A stretch of DNA of 64,000 nt from Psychrobacter sp. P11F6 (GCF_001435295.1 NZ_CM003594.1:62001-126000); one strand, 5' to 3'. Shown: positions 1 to 9,621, counted from the stretch's first letter. Translations and numbers: made by a program. Notes: generated from the sequence alone by a model not told the origin.

Positions 1-218
1 AGATATCTCTGTGGCCTTTTTGTTATGATAGGTTTAGCCATGAGCTAAGAATAATGGTTTAACATTGATAGATATGACGAACGAAAATTATCGGAGATAT
101 TTAATAGTGGTTCATTAAAGAACAGATGTTTATTAATAAACACACCTGTTCGTTTGGAAAAATGGATATAGTAAAAACAAAGGATATAGCAAAAAGCAAC
201 GTAGGGGCTAATTCGCTA

Positions 219-746
219 TCAAGCAAGGCGGCTAGGGGCAACAGGTCGTAAAATACGCCATAATATCAACCCGTGTACCACCAATAGCAGACTAAATAGA
301 ATCAAAGATTGTTCAGGAATGCTCAGTCCCATAAATGTCCACTCAACAGAGGCACATTCGCCAGAGCCCGCAAAAACTTCTTTAAATACTTGCAAAATCG
401 GTAGCGTATCTAACCAATAATCCAGCCCCGGACCACAAGAAGGTACTTGGTCGGCAGGCAGATGCTGTAGCCAAACATGTCGTCCAGCCACGGCAGTCGC
501 CCAGCCGATACCTGCTAAGCTACCAAGCCACAATACCAGTCTAACTGCCTTAGATTTAGGGTTGAATAATGCGGCTATCAAAGCAAAACTGCCCATGAGT
601 ATGAGGCCAATACGCTGAAAAATACACAGTGGGCAAGGCGAAAACCCCATATAGCGCTGTAAAAAAAACAGCGCAAAACTCATACCTATTACGGCTATTA
701 TCACCAAAAATATTTGCAAATTGCGGTAAGTGGTCAGCTTTAGCAT
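219..746 (-). CDS. dsbB: Disulfide bond formation protein DsbB
   Basis: Inner-membrane quinone reductase that reoxidises periplasmic DsbA and passes the electrons to ubiquinone. The 175-residue protein has four hydrophobic spans (about 10-30, 45-62, 68-88, 145-165). Both periplasmic cysteine pairs of the family are present: a CPLC motif at 38-41 just after the first span, and C104 with C131 in the second periplasmic loop. Length matches the family. It lies about 70 bases downstream of gshA on the same strand, so the two thiol-redox genes may be co-transcribed. No clear terminator is visible downstream before the window edge. Confidence 0.95.
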   Translation of the reverse strand: MLKLTTYRNLQIFLVIIAVIGMSFALFFLQRYMGFSPCPLCIFQRIGLILMGSFALIAALFNPKSKAVRLVLWLGSLAGIGWATAVAGRHVWLQHLPADQVPSCGPGLDYWLDTLPILQVFKEVFAGSGECASVEWTFMGLSIPEQSLILFSLLLVVHGLILWRILRPVAPSRLA

Positions 747-816
747 CGGGCAGTTACTCTTATAAGGTAGATCATTTATACACGTTAAGTGACGGTCAGA
801 GTTTAGTATTCAAAGC

Positions 817-2400
817 TTAGCGATATTGCTGTAAAAATTCCATAAAATCTTCAGTTTCGGCTTTTTCAATCTCAGCTTGCTGTAATATCGATTTTTCTGC
901 CAACACTTCATATTTGGCTTGGGTGTTTGGGCTAAGCGTTTGCTGTAATAAAGACTCACGATGCTGCTGCGCCAAGGTAAAGCCAAGCTGCCATAAGCTG
1001 CCTAAACGCTGACTATCAGAGTTTACTTGTGCTGAAATAGTCGATTCTGAGTGCCCTGCTTTGCCTTGCATTAACGCGACTGCTGCACGGTAATCGTTGC
1101 CGCCATAATGCGCATCAAGTAGCGCGGCAAGTGGTTGCATACGTTCTAAATGCACCAGCATCCAGCTCTCAAGCAGTTGCTCTTCGCCGTTGTTTATAAT
1201 GTGTAAGCCTTCGCGTCGACCTTCGTTTACCACGCGCTCAAGATTGATGGCTAAGGTTTCTTCTTCCTCAGGTAATAGATCAGGTGAGTCGCTCAGCAGA
1301 CAGTACAGCGCCATGACCTCTAAGAAACAGGCGCTAGATAGACGAATACCGACATCGCTATAAGGATCCAGATCGATTGCACGGAACTCAACATAAGCGA
1401 TACCGCGGCGCTCTAATGCTTCGGTCGGTGTCTCGCCGCTCATCGCGATTTGTTTGGGACGAATAGGGCTATAGTATTCGTTTTCTATTTGTAAAATATG
1501 ATTGTTGATTTGGATAGGGTTGCCATCGGTATCATCTAAGCCAAGCTTGGCAAAGCTTTCGTGCGGAGTCTGAATCGCACGGCGCAGTCCATCGACATAC
1601 TCTGGCAGATAGTTATAACGAATATCGAGCTGTTCTTGCACACTATTGGTATAACCGAGCTTGCCCATACGTAGGCTGGTGGCAGCAGGCTTATAATAAG
1701 TTGAGTCGTTCAGCAGCTCTAAATCATGCTCACGACCAGCTAAGAAACAAGGACAAACACTAGGGCTAGCACCCAGTAAATACAGTACCAAACTGGTCAG
1801 CCGCTTAAAGTTACGGATAAGCCCTAAGTATTTTTCGTTTTTAAATTCTGTCAGCGTTTGCGCTTGTGCAGCAGGCATTTCAGCTTGCCAGACTTCAAAT
1901 AGTCCATCACCAAAAGACAAGTTATAATGTAAACCTGCAATCGTTTGCATGCGCCGACCATAGCGGATACCAAGCCCGCTACGGTATAGCGTCTTGAGCT
2001 TACCTGTATTAGAGCTGCCATAATCAGCCAGTGGGATGTCTTCATCATTCGATGACAGCATACAAGGCATAGACAGCGGCCACATCAGCTCACCTTCAGG
2101 CATGGCTTGATAGACCAATACATGCAACTGACGCAGCATGTTTAGCGTCTCTTTTGGTGAGGTTTTGGGGTCAGTAATTAGCTCAAGTAGGCTTTCTGAA
2201 TAATCAGTTGTGATAAACGGATGGGTGAGCTTTGAGCCAAGTTTGGCTGGATGCGGTGTCTGAGCCAAGTAGCCATCGGGTCTTACGCGCAGCCCTTCTT
2301 TTTCGATACCGCGGAGCATGCCCGTTAAATGCTTGCTATCAAACCAATTAGGAATGTCAAAATTCACAAAGCTACTCGCAAAATTACTCATAATAGTCAT
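817..2400 (-). CDS. gshA: Glutamate-cysteine ligase GshA
   Basis: Catalyses the ATP-dependent first step of glutathione synthesis, joining glutamate and cysteine in the cytoplasm. The 527-residue product has the length and order of the proteobacterial GshA family: GIEKEGLR at about 31-38, then TTDYSESLLELIT at about 64-76, then an ENEYYSPIRPK segment in the middle. It can begin at either of two in-frame ATG codons (residues 1 and 4); neither has a strong ribosome binding site, so the longer start is kept. dsbB follows on the same strand. An imperfect inverted repeat (TTATTATGG...CCATAATGA, about 2411-2453) sits just upstream and could be part of its control region. Confidence 0.96.
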   Translation of the reverse strand: MTIMSNFASSFVNFDIPNWFDSKHLTGMLRGIEKEGLRVRPDGYLAQTPHPAKLGSKLTHPFITTDYSESLLELITDPKTSPKETLNMLRQLHVLVYQAMPEGELMWPLSMPCMLSSNDEDIPLADYGSSNTGKLKTLYRSGLGIRYGRRMQTIAGLHYNLSFGDGLFEVWQAEMPAAQAQTLTEFKNEKYLGLIRNFKRLTSLVLYLLGASPSVCPCFLAGREHDLELLNDSTYYKPAATSLRMGKLGYTNSVQEQLDIRYNYLPEYVDGLRRAIQTPHESFAKLGLDDTDGNPIQINNHILQIENEYYSPIRPKQIAMSGETPTEALERRGIAYVEFRAIDLDPYSDVGIRLSSACFLEVMALYCLLSDSPDLLPEEEETLAINLERVVNEGRREGLHIINNGEEQLLESWMLVHLERMQPLAALLDAHYGGNDYRAAVALMQGKAGHSESTISAQVNSDSQRLGSLWQLGFTLAQQHRESLLQQTLSPNTQAKYEVLAEKSILQQAEIEKAETEDFMEFLQQYR

Positions 2401-2740
2401 CTATTGTTATTTATTATGGCGGCACAAAACACGACTGGCGTTTGACCATAATGAAGGTAAATATTGGATTAAGAATGCCGTCAGTTTAGCTCAAAGCTGC
2501 CCTGAAAACCACGGACAATTACAAATACGATAAGCTTTACAGGCGCTCATTCATCTTGATTTTAATAGGTATTTCAATAAAAAATTTTATGAACAGCGCG
2601 TTACTTTTTTCTAAAAAACGCATAAAACAAGAAGCATCTACCTACGAGATAGATGCTTCAAAAGTACGACGTTAAGCGGTTTATGATAGCGTTGACTAAC
2701 GAGGAAGGTATCTTGATCAAAAGTCATGCGTCTTGCCAAC
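2401..2740. other. Intergenic region between erpA and gshA
   Basis: No credible gene. Because gshA and erpA are both on the minus strand, this stretch should hold the erpA terminator (2631-2659) and the gshA promoter (2401-2530). No clear sigma70 match was found by eye. Confidence 0.6.
2631..2659 (-). terminator. Terminator downstream of erpA
   Basis: Perfect 10-bp inverted repeat GAAGCATCTA/TAGATGCTTC with a 9-base loop. Read on the minus strand it is followed by T-rich sequence, fitting a rho-independent terminator about 80 bases after the erpA stop. Confidence 0.6.
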
Positions 2741-3121
2741 TTAAATAGAGAAGGATGAGCCACAGCCACACGTGGTGGTGGCATTTGGATTGGTGACGAT
2801 AAAGCGTGCGCCCTCTAACCCTTCAGTATAGTCAACGGTAGAGCCTTGTAAATACTGATAGCTTAGTGAATCGACGACCAAGGTTACATCGTCATTATCA
2901 AAATTGGCATCATCTTCATTGAGCTCATTGGCGAAGTTAAAGCCGTAAGAAAAACCTGAGCAGCCGCCGCCCGTCACATAGACACGTAACATCAGATCGC
3001 TGTCGCCTTCTTCTTCACGTAGACGTCGCACCTTTTGTGCAGCGCTATCGGTTAAGCTTAAAACAGTTGGGTCTACTGGCTGGCTGGCGCTTGGATTAAA
3101 TTGGTTGGCTGATTCGTTCAT
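2741..3121 (-). CDS. erpA: Iron-sulfur cluster insertion protein ErpA
   Basis: A-type carrier that receives Fe-S clusters from the assembly machinery and delivers them to apo-enzymes, notably in isoprenoid synthesis. The frame is open further upstream (to 3214), but the ATG at 3121 is preceded by GAGGT at proper spacing and gives a typical 126-residue product, so this start is chosen. The three conserved cluster-binding cysteines are present: C54 in [10 protein letters not shown], and C118 and C120 in [11 protein letters not shown] at the C-terminus. An acidic stretch lies at about 67-78. It is monocistronic by appearance, with a terminator hairpin downstream. Confidence 0.95.
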   Translation of the reverse strand: MNESANQFNPSASQPVDPTVLSLTDSAAQKVRRLREEEGDSDLMLRVYVTGGGCSGFSYGFNFANELNEDDANFDNDDVTLVVDSLSYQYLQGSTVDYTEGLEGARFIVTNPNATTTCGCGSSFSI

Positions 3122-3588
3122 ATCTACCTCAGTTGCTAGGATCAAATGCGGTCGTCCAGTTAGGGTTTGCAATGAAATAGTTGCAAATAAAGATACGCAC
3201 GGCGTTTGATTCAATTGGGTGCTGTTATTATGGCGCTGCTATTGGTATGACTAATGGCGCATTATAAATATGATATCTGTGTCATTACAACGATTTGGTT
3301 GATAATGGGCACTTATCTCATCGCAGTATATCATAATGGGGGTATTGATTCGTTTGTCAAGAGTGACGCTACTGGCTGAAGGTGGCTGATTGATACTAGT
3401 GGTTATTATCCCCATAAACTCATGCTAAGAGAAAGACTTTTTGTGCGAATAAACACTTGGTTTTGAAATAGTTATTTAATCGTTTGCCTATGGGGCAAGC
3501 GTTTGAAATAATAGCCGCCAGTTAACATGCCAGATGTGTGTTTTTTATTGCCTTATATTTTATATTACTGTTGAGTTGAAGAGATTAT
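3122..3588. other. Divergent intergenic region erpA / yheS
   Basis: Should carry divergent promoters for erpA (minus) and the ABC-F gene (plus). A short hairpin (TTGCC/GGCAA, about 3484-3498) is visible. I see no gene and no recognisable operator. Confidence 0.5.
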
Positions 3589-5610
3589 ATGATCGAATTT
3601 AAAGACGTTGGTGTTCGCCGTGATGGTCGTGAGTTGTTTGCAGGGGCAAGCTTCCAGCTACATCCGGGCCACAAAGTTGGCTTGACGGGCAACAACGGCA
3701 CCGGCAAATCTACCTTATTTGCCTTATTGTTGACGCGAATGGGCAGAGGAGATACCGAGGTCACGCTTGATAGAGGTGAAGTCAGTATTCCTGATAGCTG
3801 GCATGTGGCACACATGGCTCAGGAAGTTGGCGCTACGACGCAGTCTGCGATCGATTATGTATTGAGCGGTGATGAGCAGTGGTATGAGATTAATGCTTCT
3901 TTGAATGATTTGAGTAGCGTCAGTGATGATCAGATCGGGGTATTGCATCAGCAGTTCGATGAAATTGATGGCTATCGCACACCGACTAAAGCGGCACAAA
4001 TCATGGCAGGTCTTGGTTTTAATACCAGCCAGCATGAATTGCCAGTAGAAGGGTTTTCGGGTGGTTGGCGCATGCGTTTGAATCTCGCCAAAACATTGAT
4101 GAGCCGTGCGGACTTAATGTTACTCGATGAGCCGACCAACCATTTGGATTTGGATGCGATTCTGTGGCTTGAGACGTGGATCAATGCCTATACTGGTCTG
4201 GTCATCGTCATCTCGCATGACCAAGCCTTTTTGGATGCCACCGTTGGTCATATCTTGCATGTCGAACAACAAAAAATCACCCTTTATACCGGTAACTATC
4301 AGCAATTTATCCGCACCCGTCACGAGCGTATGGCGCAGCAGCAGCAAGCGTTTGAAAAACAAGAAGCGACTAAAGCACACTTGGATGACTTTATTCGTCG
4401 TTTCCGTGCTAAAGCCAGTAAAGCTAAGCAAGCACAAAGCCGTATCAAGCAGCTTGAGCGCATGGCTGAGCTGTCACCGATGATGGCGGACAACCCGTTC
4501 TCTTTCCGCTTTTATGAGCCAGCAAATATGAGCTCACCACTGATTGAGCTGACCAAAGCGGATATTGGCTATAGCGATACGCCACTTCTATATAATGCCA
4601 ATGTGCAAGTAACGCCGGATACGCGTCTTGGCTTGCTAGGTATGAATGGCGCAGGTAAATCAACACTGATTAAAGCACTGGTCGGCGAGCTTGGCGTATT
4701 AACAGGGACGTATCGTGTTTCGGATACCCTAAAATTAGGCTACTTCAACCAGCATCAAATGGATATCTTGGATGCCAAAGCCACGCCGATAGAGATGTTG
4801 CGTCGTCTAGCCGGTAAAACCTCTGATGCGATGCTACGCTCATTTTTAGGCAGTTTTGACTTCCGCGGTGAGCGTATTGATACGCCGAGTGAGCTATTCT
4901 CTGGGGGCGAGCGTGCGCGTTTGACGCTGGCATTGATTGTTTGGCAACGTCCCAACGTTCTGGTACTCGATGAGCCGACCAACCATTTGGACTTACAAAT
5001 GCGCCAAGCGTTGACCATCGCCTTGCAAGGATTTGAGGGGGCAGTGGTACTGGTTTCGCATGATCGTGAGTTGATTGCCAACGTCTGTGATGAGCTGTTT
5101 TTGGTACATGATGGTCAAATCGAGGAGTTCGATGGTGACATCAGCGACTACGGTAAGTGGTTGGCAGAGAAGCGTAAACAAGAGAACTCATCAGATAAAA
5201 GTACCAGTAAGAAGAAAAGTAAAAAAGAGAGTAAGAAATTCGTTTCACGTGAAACAGATAATGGTCAAGTGAATAATAAAGCACCTGATAATTCATCAAA
5301 AAGTAAAGCGACGACGCCTACGCTTAGTAAAGATGCGCAGCGCAAATTGGCGGCTGAACAACGCAAACTCACCGCGCCTATTCGCCGTGAGATAGAAGAG
5401 ATAGAAAAAGCATTGGCTAAAATTGATGGACAGCTCGTGACGCTTGAAGAAAAACTGGCTGATACGGATTTGTACGAAGAAAGTCGCAAGTCTGATTTGC
5501 TGTTATTACTTAACGAGCAAACGGCATTGCAGCAGCAGCACAGTGACAATGAAGAAAAACTATTGCTTTTGATGACAACATTAGAAGAAATGGAAGCGGG
5601 TTTTGAGTAG
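3589..5610 (+). CDS. yheS: ABC-F family ATPase, YheS type
   Basis: Soluble twin-ATPase protein of the ABC-F family. Members bind the ribosomal E site and act on stalled or specialised translation states; there are no membrane segments. Two nucleotide-binding domains are visible. The first has Walker A GNNGTGKST at 34-42, signature FSGGWRMRL near 155 and Walker B ending DEPTNHLD near 180. The second has GMNGAGKST near 351, FSGGERARL near 435 and DEPTNHLD near 465. The charged interdomain linker (about 240-320) is typical. The 673-residue length and the opening MIEFKDVGVRRDG match YheS better than Uup. The tail from about 530 is Lys/Ser-rich, then a coiled coil. The start has a GAAGAGA ribosome site. 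Confidence 0.93.
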   Translation: MIEFKDVGVRRDGRELFAGASFQLHPGHKVGLTGNNGTGKSTLFALLLTRMGRGDTEVTLDRGEVSIPDSWHVAHMAQEVGATTQSAIDYVLSGDEQWYEINASLNDLSSVSDDQIGVLHQQFDEIDGYRTPTKAAQIMAGLGFNTSQHELPVEGFSGGWRMRLNLAKTLMSRADLMLLDEPTNHLDLDAILWLETWINAYTGLVIVISHDQAFLDATVGHILHVEQQKITLYTGNYQQFIRTRHERMAQQQQAFEKQEATKAHLDDFIRRFRAKASKAKQAQSRIKQLERMAELSPMMADNPFSFRFYEPANMSSPLIELTKADIGYSDTPLLYNANVQVTPDTRLGLLGMNGAGKSTLIKALVGELGVLTGTYRVSDTLKLGYFNQHQMDILDAKATPIEMLRRLAGKTSDAMLRSFLGSFDFRGERIDTPSELFSGGERARLTLALIVWQRPNVLVLDEPTNHLDLQMRQALTIALQGFEGAVVLVSHDRELIANVCDELFLVHDGQIEEFDGDISDYGKWLAEKRKQENSSDKSTSKKKSKKESKKFVSRETDNGQVNNKAPDNSSKSKATTPTLSKDAQRKLAAEQRKLTAPIRREIEEIEKALAKIDGQLVTLEEKLADTDLYEESRKSDLLLLLNEQTALQQQHSDNEEKLLLLMTTLEEMEAGFE

Positions 5611-5683
5611 AGAGCTGTTCGTTATAGTAAATAGCGGGTTTTGATTGTTTTTTAAGCTATTTTTACTTGATAAAGACAGTCAC

Positions 5684-5715
5684 AAAAAAGGGAGAGCGCT
5701 GGCTCTCCCTTTTTT
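5684..5715. terminator. Bidirectional terminator between yheS and rlpA-like gene
   Basis: AAAAAAGGGAGAGC, a 4-base loop, then GCTCTCCCTTTTTT. It is symmetrical, so it can end both the plus-strand yheS transcript and the minus-strand rlpA-like transcript. Confidence 0.9.
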
Positions 5716-5721
5716 ATTACG

Positions 5722-6084
5722 TTATTCCTTACGGTATTTACCATCACCATAAGACAGTATTTCCATCGTGGTCGTACATAACTGACAGTTTATTTGACCA
5801 GCAGCGGCTTTCGATAAATCCAAAATACGACCCCGAATGAAAGGGCCTCTATCGGTAATTTTTACGATTACACTCTGCTTTGTCTTCTTGTTGGTCACTT
5901 GTACCTTCGTACCAAACGGCAACGTGCGATGCGCAGCGGTCAAAGAGTTCATGTTGAAGATACTACCACTAGCAGTGCGTTTACCGTGGAACTGACTACC
6001 GTAATAACTGGTGTTTCCAGCAAAAACGGTGGTACTCAGCAATAGTGATAATGTGATAACCAAAGACTTGATTAAATAAGACAT
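5722..6084 (-). CDS. RlpA-like double-psi beta-barrel protein
   Basis: Exported single-domain protein of the RlpA/DPBB family. Full-length RlpA proteins cleave or bind septal peptidoglycan lacking stem peptides. Residues 1-22 form a clear signal peptide ending at a FAG site. The rest is one double-psi barrel with the conserved YYGSQFHGKRTASG (27-40), AHRTLPFGT (51-59) and TDRGPF (77-82) blocks, including the His and Asp that are catalytic in active members. At 120 residues it lacks the SPOR domain and lipobox of classical RlpA, so it is a short paralogue whose activity is not certain. An AAAGGT ribosome site precedes the ATG. Confidence 0.88.
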   Translation of the reverse strand: MSYLIKSLVITLSLLLSTTVFAGNTSYYGSQFHGKRTASGSIFNMNSLTAAHRTLPFGTKVQVTNKKTKQSVIVKITDRGPFIRGRILDLSKAAAGQINCQLCTTTMEILSYGDGKYRKE

Positions 6085-6656
6085 TTAATACCTTTAAGCA
6101 ATTTATAAAATAGACAGATACACTTGCCTATGTTATTCATACTCCCTATGAGTACAAATAATATATTCATTTTACAACACATACTTTGTCATATTCTTAC
6201 GGTTCTGTAAAAGAACTACCAAGGTCAAAACGCTCATTTAGGCACGCTAGCTAGTGAATACCAGTGATCTGTATGTAATTGTTTTAAATAATGATTTACA
6301 TTGTTAATGGTATTTTTGGCTTGACACTCTATTTTTTCATTAGGGCGAGTGTTAAATTGATATAACGTCTGTGGTTATCAAAGAATAGTAATGTCAGAAT
6401 CATAGAGAAATATGCCAATGCAGTGACAAAGGCGAATCATAATGTATTAAATGCTTCAAACAACTTAAACACTGCTGTTGTTCGGCACTATTACTGGTAA
6501 TATTTGTATAACGGTATTGAATTTTTATATTACTATCATTATTAGATAGACTATCGTTACCACCTGTTATGTCGCAGTTGAATAAATTTCCGTACCATAT
6601 CGTTTAAAATGGGCATACCAGTATCATTAACATGCTTTTATGTTGAGGACAAAAAC
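6085..6656. other. Intergenic region rlpA-like / cbpA
   Basis: About 570 A+T-rich bases between divergent genes. It carries an inverted repeat at 6321-6355 and must hold the promoters of both neighbours. No gene was recognised. The frame of cbpA is open back to 6609, but the extra residues lack a good ribosome site. Confidence 0.5.
6321..6355. promoter_or_regulatory. Inverted repeat upstream of cbpA
   Basis: TTGACACTC and GAGTGTTAA are near-perfect inverted repeats (one mismatched pair) separated by 17 bases. The left arm contains a consensus -35 (TTGACA). The arms resemble the HrcA/CIRCE arms TTAGCACTC/GAGTGCTAA, but the CIRCE spacer is 9, so an HrcA site is not claimed. A TATAAC sequence follows near 6360. 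Confidence 0.35.
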
Positions 6657-7640
6657 ATGGCAGAGAAAAATTACTATGACATTTTAGGGGTCAAAAAAGA
6701 CGCGTCAGCTGCAGATATTAAAAAAAGATACCGTAAGCTTGTCCGTCAATATCACCCTGATGTGAGCGATGATCCAGATGCAGACAATAAGATTGCTGAG
6801 ATTAATAATGCTTACGAAACCATTAGAGATAAAGAAAAGCGTGCCGAATACGACGCCATGCTAGACAATCCCTTTGCTGGTCAAAGTGGTGGTTTTGGTG
6901 GTCAATCTGCAAGTGGCGGGCAAGGCGGCTATCGCTGGGAAGATATCAAAGATCAGTTTGGTGAAGGCGAAGCTTATGGCGATGGTGGCTTCCGCTTCGA
7001 TGACATCTTTTCGGCATTTGGTCGCGGTGCACGTGGTTCAGCGGGTGGACAATCGCAGCGTGGTGGTTTTGGCTCGCAAGATAGTAAAGGTCAAGATCAA
7101 CATGCAGAGATTACGGTTGATTTGGCGTCCGTTTATAATGGCGACGACTACAGCATTAAGTTGAATGTCCCTATTCGTCAACCGAATGGCAGTGTCGAGT
7201 ATGACAACAAAACGCTGAAAATTAAAATTCCTAAAGGCATCACTGATGGTAAGCAAATTCGCCTAGCAGGGCAAGGTGCCGCTGGTATTGGTGGCGGTAA
7301 AAATGGCGATTTATTTTTAAAAGTAAAAATCCGTCACGCAGACAATATCCGTATCGAAGGCGCTGATGTTTATCAAACCGTCAATATAGCGCCATGGGAA
7401 GCGGCGTTGGGTGAAAAAATCAACGTCAGTACGCCAGCTGGTACGCTTGCTGTGACTGTGCCTAAGAACAGTAAGTCTGGCAGCAATTTACGCCTAAAAG
7501 GTAAAGGTATCCCTGCTAAGCAAGCGGGTGATTTGTATCTAACCTTAAACATCGTGAACCCTGATATCAGCACTGAGGCCGCGACCCAAGCTTATGAGCA
7601 ACTAAAACAAGCCTTTGCCGATATCAATATTAGTCGTTAA
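6657..7640 (+). CDS. cbpA: DnaJ-class co-chaperone CbpA
   Basis: J-domain co-chaperone that stimulates DnaK ATPase and, in E. coli, also binds curved DNA. The ATG at 6657 follows GAGGAC at good spacing and gives 327 residues, the usual CbpA size; an upstream extension to 6609 is unlikely. The J domain occupies about 1-70 with the HPD motif at 33-35. A Gly/Gln/Ser-rich linker runs from about 75 to 140, then two beta-rich DnaJ C-terminal domains. There is no CxxCxGxG zinc finger, which separates it from DnaJ. cbpM follows by about 90 bases, the usual arrangement for this chaperone and its inhibitor. Confidence 0.94.
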   Translation: MAEKNYYDILGVKKDASAADIKKRYRKLVRQYHPDVSDDPDADNKIAEINNAYETIRDKEKRAEYDAMLDNPFAGQSGGFGGQSASGGQGGYRWEDIKDQFGEGEAYGDGGFRFDDIFSAFGRGARGSAGGQSQRGGFGSQDSKGQDQHAEITVDLASVYNGDDYSIKLNVPIRQPNGSVEYDNKTLKIKIPKGITDGKQIRLAGQGAAGIGGGKNGDLFLKVKIRHADNIRIEGADVYQTVNIAPWEAALGEKINVSTPAGTLAVTVPKNSKSGSNLRLKGKGIPAKQAGDLYLTLNIVNPDISTEAATQAYEQLKQAFADINISR

Positions 7641-7732
7641 TGGCCACCAAAAATTACTCACATTGAAACACTGTAATAGAGATGAAGACCATACGACAAC
7701 GATGAAATAAAGAGCAAACGAGGATAATAGCT

Positions 7733-8056
7733 ATGAAACACTCGCCTGAATTTACCGACATTATCATGAGCTTGGATGAGCTGGTATCTGCCTGTGGCCA
7801 AGAGCGCCAATGGGTCATCGAATTGATTGAAGAGGACATCATCGAATATGATGTGCCGGAACGTGAGCAGTTCACTGGTTATCAGCTGACGACAGTGCGG
7901 CGTGCCTCGCGCCTTAGCCGCGACTTTGAAGCCAGTGTTCCTGCGATTGGCTTGATACTTGAGTTATTGGATGAGCTCGAACAATTACGCCAATTTAAAC
8001 GCCAATTAGACATGCAGACACCAGTGATTGAAATTGAAATCGATCCTTTAAAATAA
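7733..8056 (+). CDS. cbpM: CbpA modulator CbpM
   Basis: Small MerR-like helical protein that binds the CbpA J domain and blocks its stimulation of DnaK. The 107-residue product begins near a LDELVSACGQERQWVIELIEE helix pair and ends in a Leu-rich helical segment (LILELLDELEQLRQFKRQLD region), as in the family. A CGAGGA ribosome site precedes the ATG. It sits directly downstream of cbpA and before a strong terminator, so the two form a bicistronic unit. Confidence 0.9.
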   Translation: MKHSPEFTDIIMSLDELVSACGQERQWVIELIEEDIIEYDVPEREQFTGYQLTTVRRASRLSRDFEASVPAIGLILELLDELEQLRQFKRQLDMQTPVIEIEIDPLK

Positions 8057-8094
8057 CTTATTTCCCCTTTATTCAGTACATAAAAAATCAGCAC

Positions 8095-8128
8095 AAAAAA
8101 AGGGTCTCTAAAATGAGACCCTTTTTTT
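8095..8128. terminator. Bidirectional terminator cbpM / sstT
   Basis: AAAAAAAGGGTCTC, 6-base loop, GAGACCCTTTTTTT. It is placed between the convergent cbpM and sstT genes and can serve both. Confidence 0.92.
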
Positions 8129-8148
8129 GCAAATAATATATTTAGCGT

Positions 8149-9351
8149 TTAACGCGCATATTTTGGATCAGCTGCTGCGGTAAACAGTACATCCGTTGAA
8201 GAGTTCAACGCCGTTTCTGCTGAATCCTGTATCACACCAATGATAAAGCCAATCGCAACCACTTGCATGGCGATATCATTTGGAATGCTAAATAAGCTTG
8301 CTGCCAATGGAATTAAGAGTAATGAACCACCAGCGACACCAGAGGCACCGCAGGCACTAATGGTTGCAACCAAACTGAGTAGCAGTGCTGAGGCAAAGGT
8401 CACTTCAATACCGAGTGTATGCGCGGCTGCAAGCGTTAAGACGTTAATCGTAATCGCCGCGCCGGCCATATTAATGGTCGCACCCAGTGGAATCGTTACC
8501 GAATAAGTATCTTCGTGTAGACCCAGTTTGCGGGCAAGGTTCATATTGACGGGAATGTTAGCAGCCGAGCTACGCGTAAAGAATGCGGTAATCCCTGACT
8601 CACGCAAGCATTTGAATACTAGCGGATAAGGGTTTTTGCCCGTTTTGATCAGTACAATAATAGGATTGGCAATCAAAGCGATAAATAACATACAACCGAC
8701 CAGTACCATCAAGATACGCGCATAACCTGCCAAAGCCGCAAAGCCTGTTTCAGCGACGGTGTTGGCGACCAAACCCAAGATACCAAAAGGTGCTAGGGCA
8801 ATGACCCACTTCACCACTTGGGAGATGGCGTCAGAAAAATCACCGACCACAGCGCGTGTGGTATCACTGGCTTGGCGCAGTGCGAAACCGATGATAATTG
8901 CCCACGCTAAAATACCAATATAGTTGGCTTCAGCGATGGCATTAACAGGATTGGCAACCAGATTTAGTAGTAGGTTGGTCAGTACTTCTTTGAGGTTGGC
9001 TGGTGGGACTTGCTCAATTGTGGCGTTGACCAATACCAGTTCTGTCGGGAATAAAAAGCTCGCGCCAACAGCAGTCAGTGCGGCTAAAAAAGTGCCAAAC
9101 ATATACATGATAAGCACAGGCTTGACGTAAACCTCATTACCGCTGCGATGTTGGCTAATGGCCGCCATGACCAACACAAATACCAGTATTGGTGCAACGG
9201 CTTTTAGTGCTCCTACAAATAAGGTACCCAACAATCCTAAGGCAATACCGATATCTGGTGCCAACCAACCTATCAATACTCCCGCTATCAAACCGATAAT
9301 AATAAGTGGTACTAGACCAATGCGCTTATACATCGCAAAAAATGAATACAT
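8149..9351 (-). CDS. sstT: Serine/threonine:Na+ symporter SstT (copy 1)
   Basis: Inner-membrane Na+-coupled uptake of serine and threonine, in the dicarboxylate/amino acid:cation symporter family. The 400-residue protein has 8 or so membrane spans and the re-entrant loops of the fold. Visible family signatures are the [15 protein letters not shown] segment (about 270-285), followed by the [15 protein letters not shown] motif (about 298-312). It lies in tandem with a colinear, gap-free paralogue of the same length upstream. The two differ mostly in conservative residues. It probably has its own promoter in the gap at 9352-9480. Confidence 0.92.
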   Translation of the reverse strand: MYSFFAMYKRIGLVPLIIIGLIAGVLIGWLAPDIGIALGLLGTLFVGALKAVAPILVFVLVMAAISQHRSGNEVYVKPVLIMYMFGTFLAALTAVGASFLFPTELVLVNATIEQVPPANLKEVLTNLLLNLVANPVNAIAEANYIGILAWAIIIGFALRQASDTTRAVVGDFSDAISQVVKWVIALAPFGILGLVANTVAETGFAALAGYARILMVLVGCMLFIALIANPIIVLIKTGKNPYPLVFKCLRESGITAFFTRSSAANIPVNMNLARKLGLHEDTYSVTIPLGATINMAGAAITINVLTLAAAHTLGIEVTFASALLLSLVATISACGASGVAGGSLLLIPLAASLFSIPNDIAMQVVAIGFIIGVIQDSAETALNSSTDVLFTAAADPKYAR

Positions 9352-9477
9352 CCTTACCCCGACAATCTAATGAATAATAAAAGAGATCAAGCCATTTTAT
9401 GTTTTTTGCTTTACTAGTCTCATACTCATATACAGGTAAGATTCGTAAAACAGAATAAAAATGGGTAAATTATAACT

Positions 9478-9504
9478 AAAAAAAGGGCAGTTAAGCCCTT
9501 TTTT
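9478..9504. terminator. Terminator between the two sstT copies
   Basis: AAAAAAAGGGC, short loop, GCCCTTTTTT. It lies beyond the stop of the upstream sstT copy, read on the minus strand, which suggests that the two paralogues are transcribed separately. Confidence 0.8.
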
Positions 9505-9558
9505 ATTTTTATACCTATCAATTTAAGATGATTGGTTTGTTATGGTCGTCTTAAACAT

Positions 9559-9616
9559 GGTCTGTTGAATATTCACAAATAGGCACTGTCAGTGCCATGG
9601 TCGTCTTTAACAGACC
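9559..9616. repeat. Nested inverted repeat in the 3' region of sstT copy 2
   Basis: Outer arms GGTCTGTT (9559-9566) and AACAGACC (9609-9616) enclose an inner perfect palindrome GGCACTG-T-CAGTGCC (9582-9596). An ATGGTCGTCTT direct repeat (about 9542 and 9597) overlaps it. It is not a T-tailed terminator; it could be a 3'-UTR RNA structure or a protein-binding site. Confidence 0.5.
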
Positions 9617-9621
9617 CAACA

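Noticed and set aside
6321..6355. CIRCE element (HrcA site) before cbpA
   Set aside because: Arms are similar, but the spacer is 17 rather than 9 and the arms differ from the consensus; reported only as an inverted repeat.
9478..9504. CRISPR-like or tandem repeat between the sstT genes
   Set aside because: Only a single hairpin with T-run and one nested palindrome; no repeat-spacer array.
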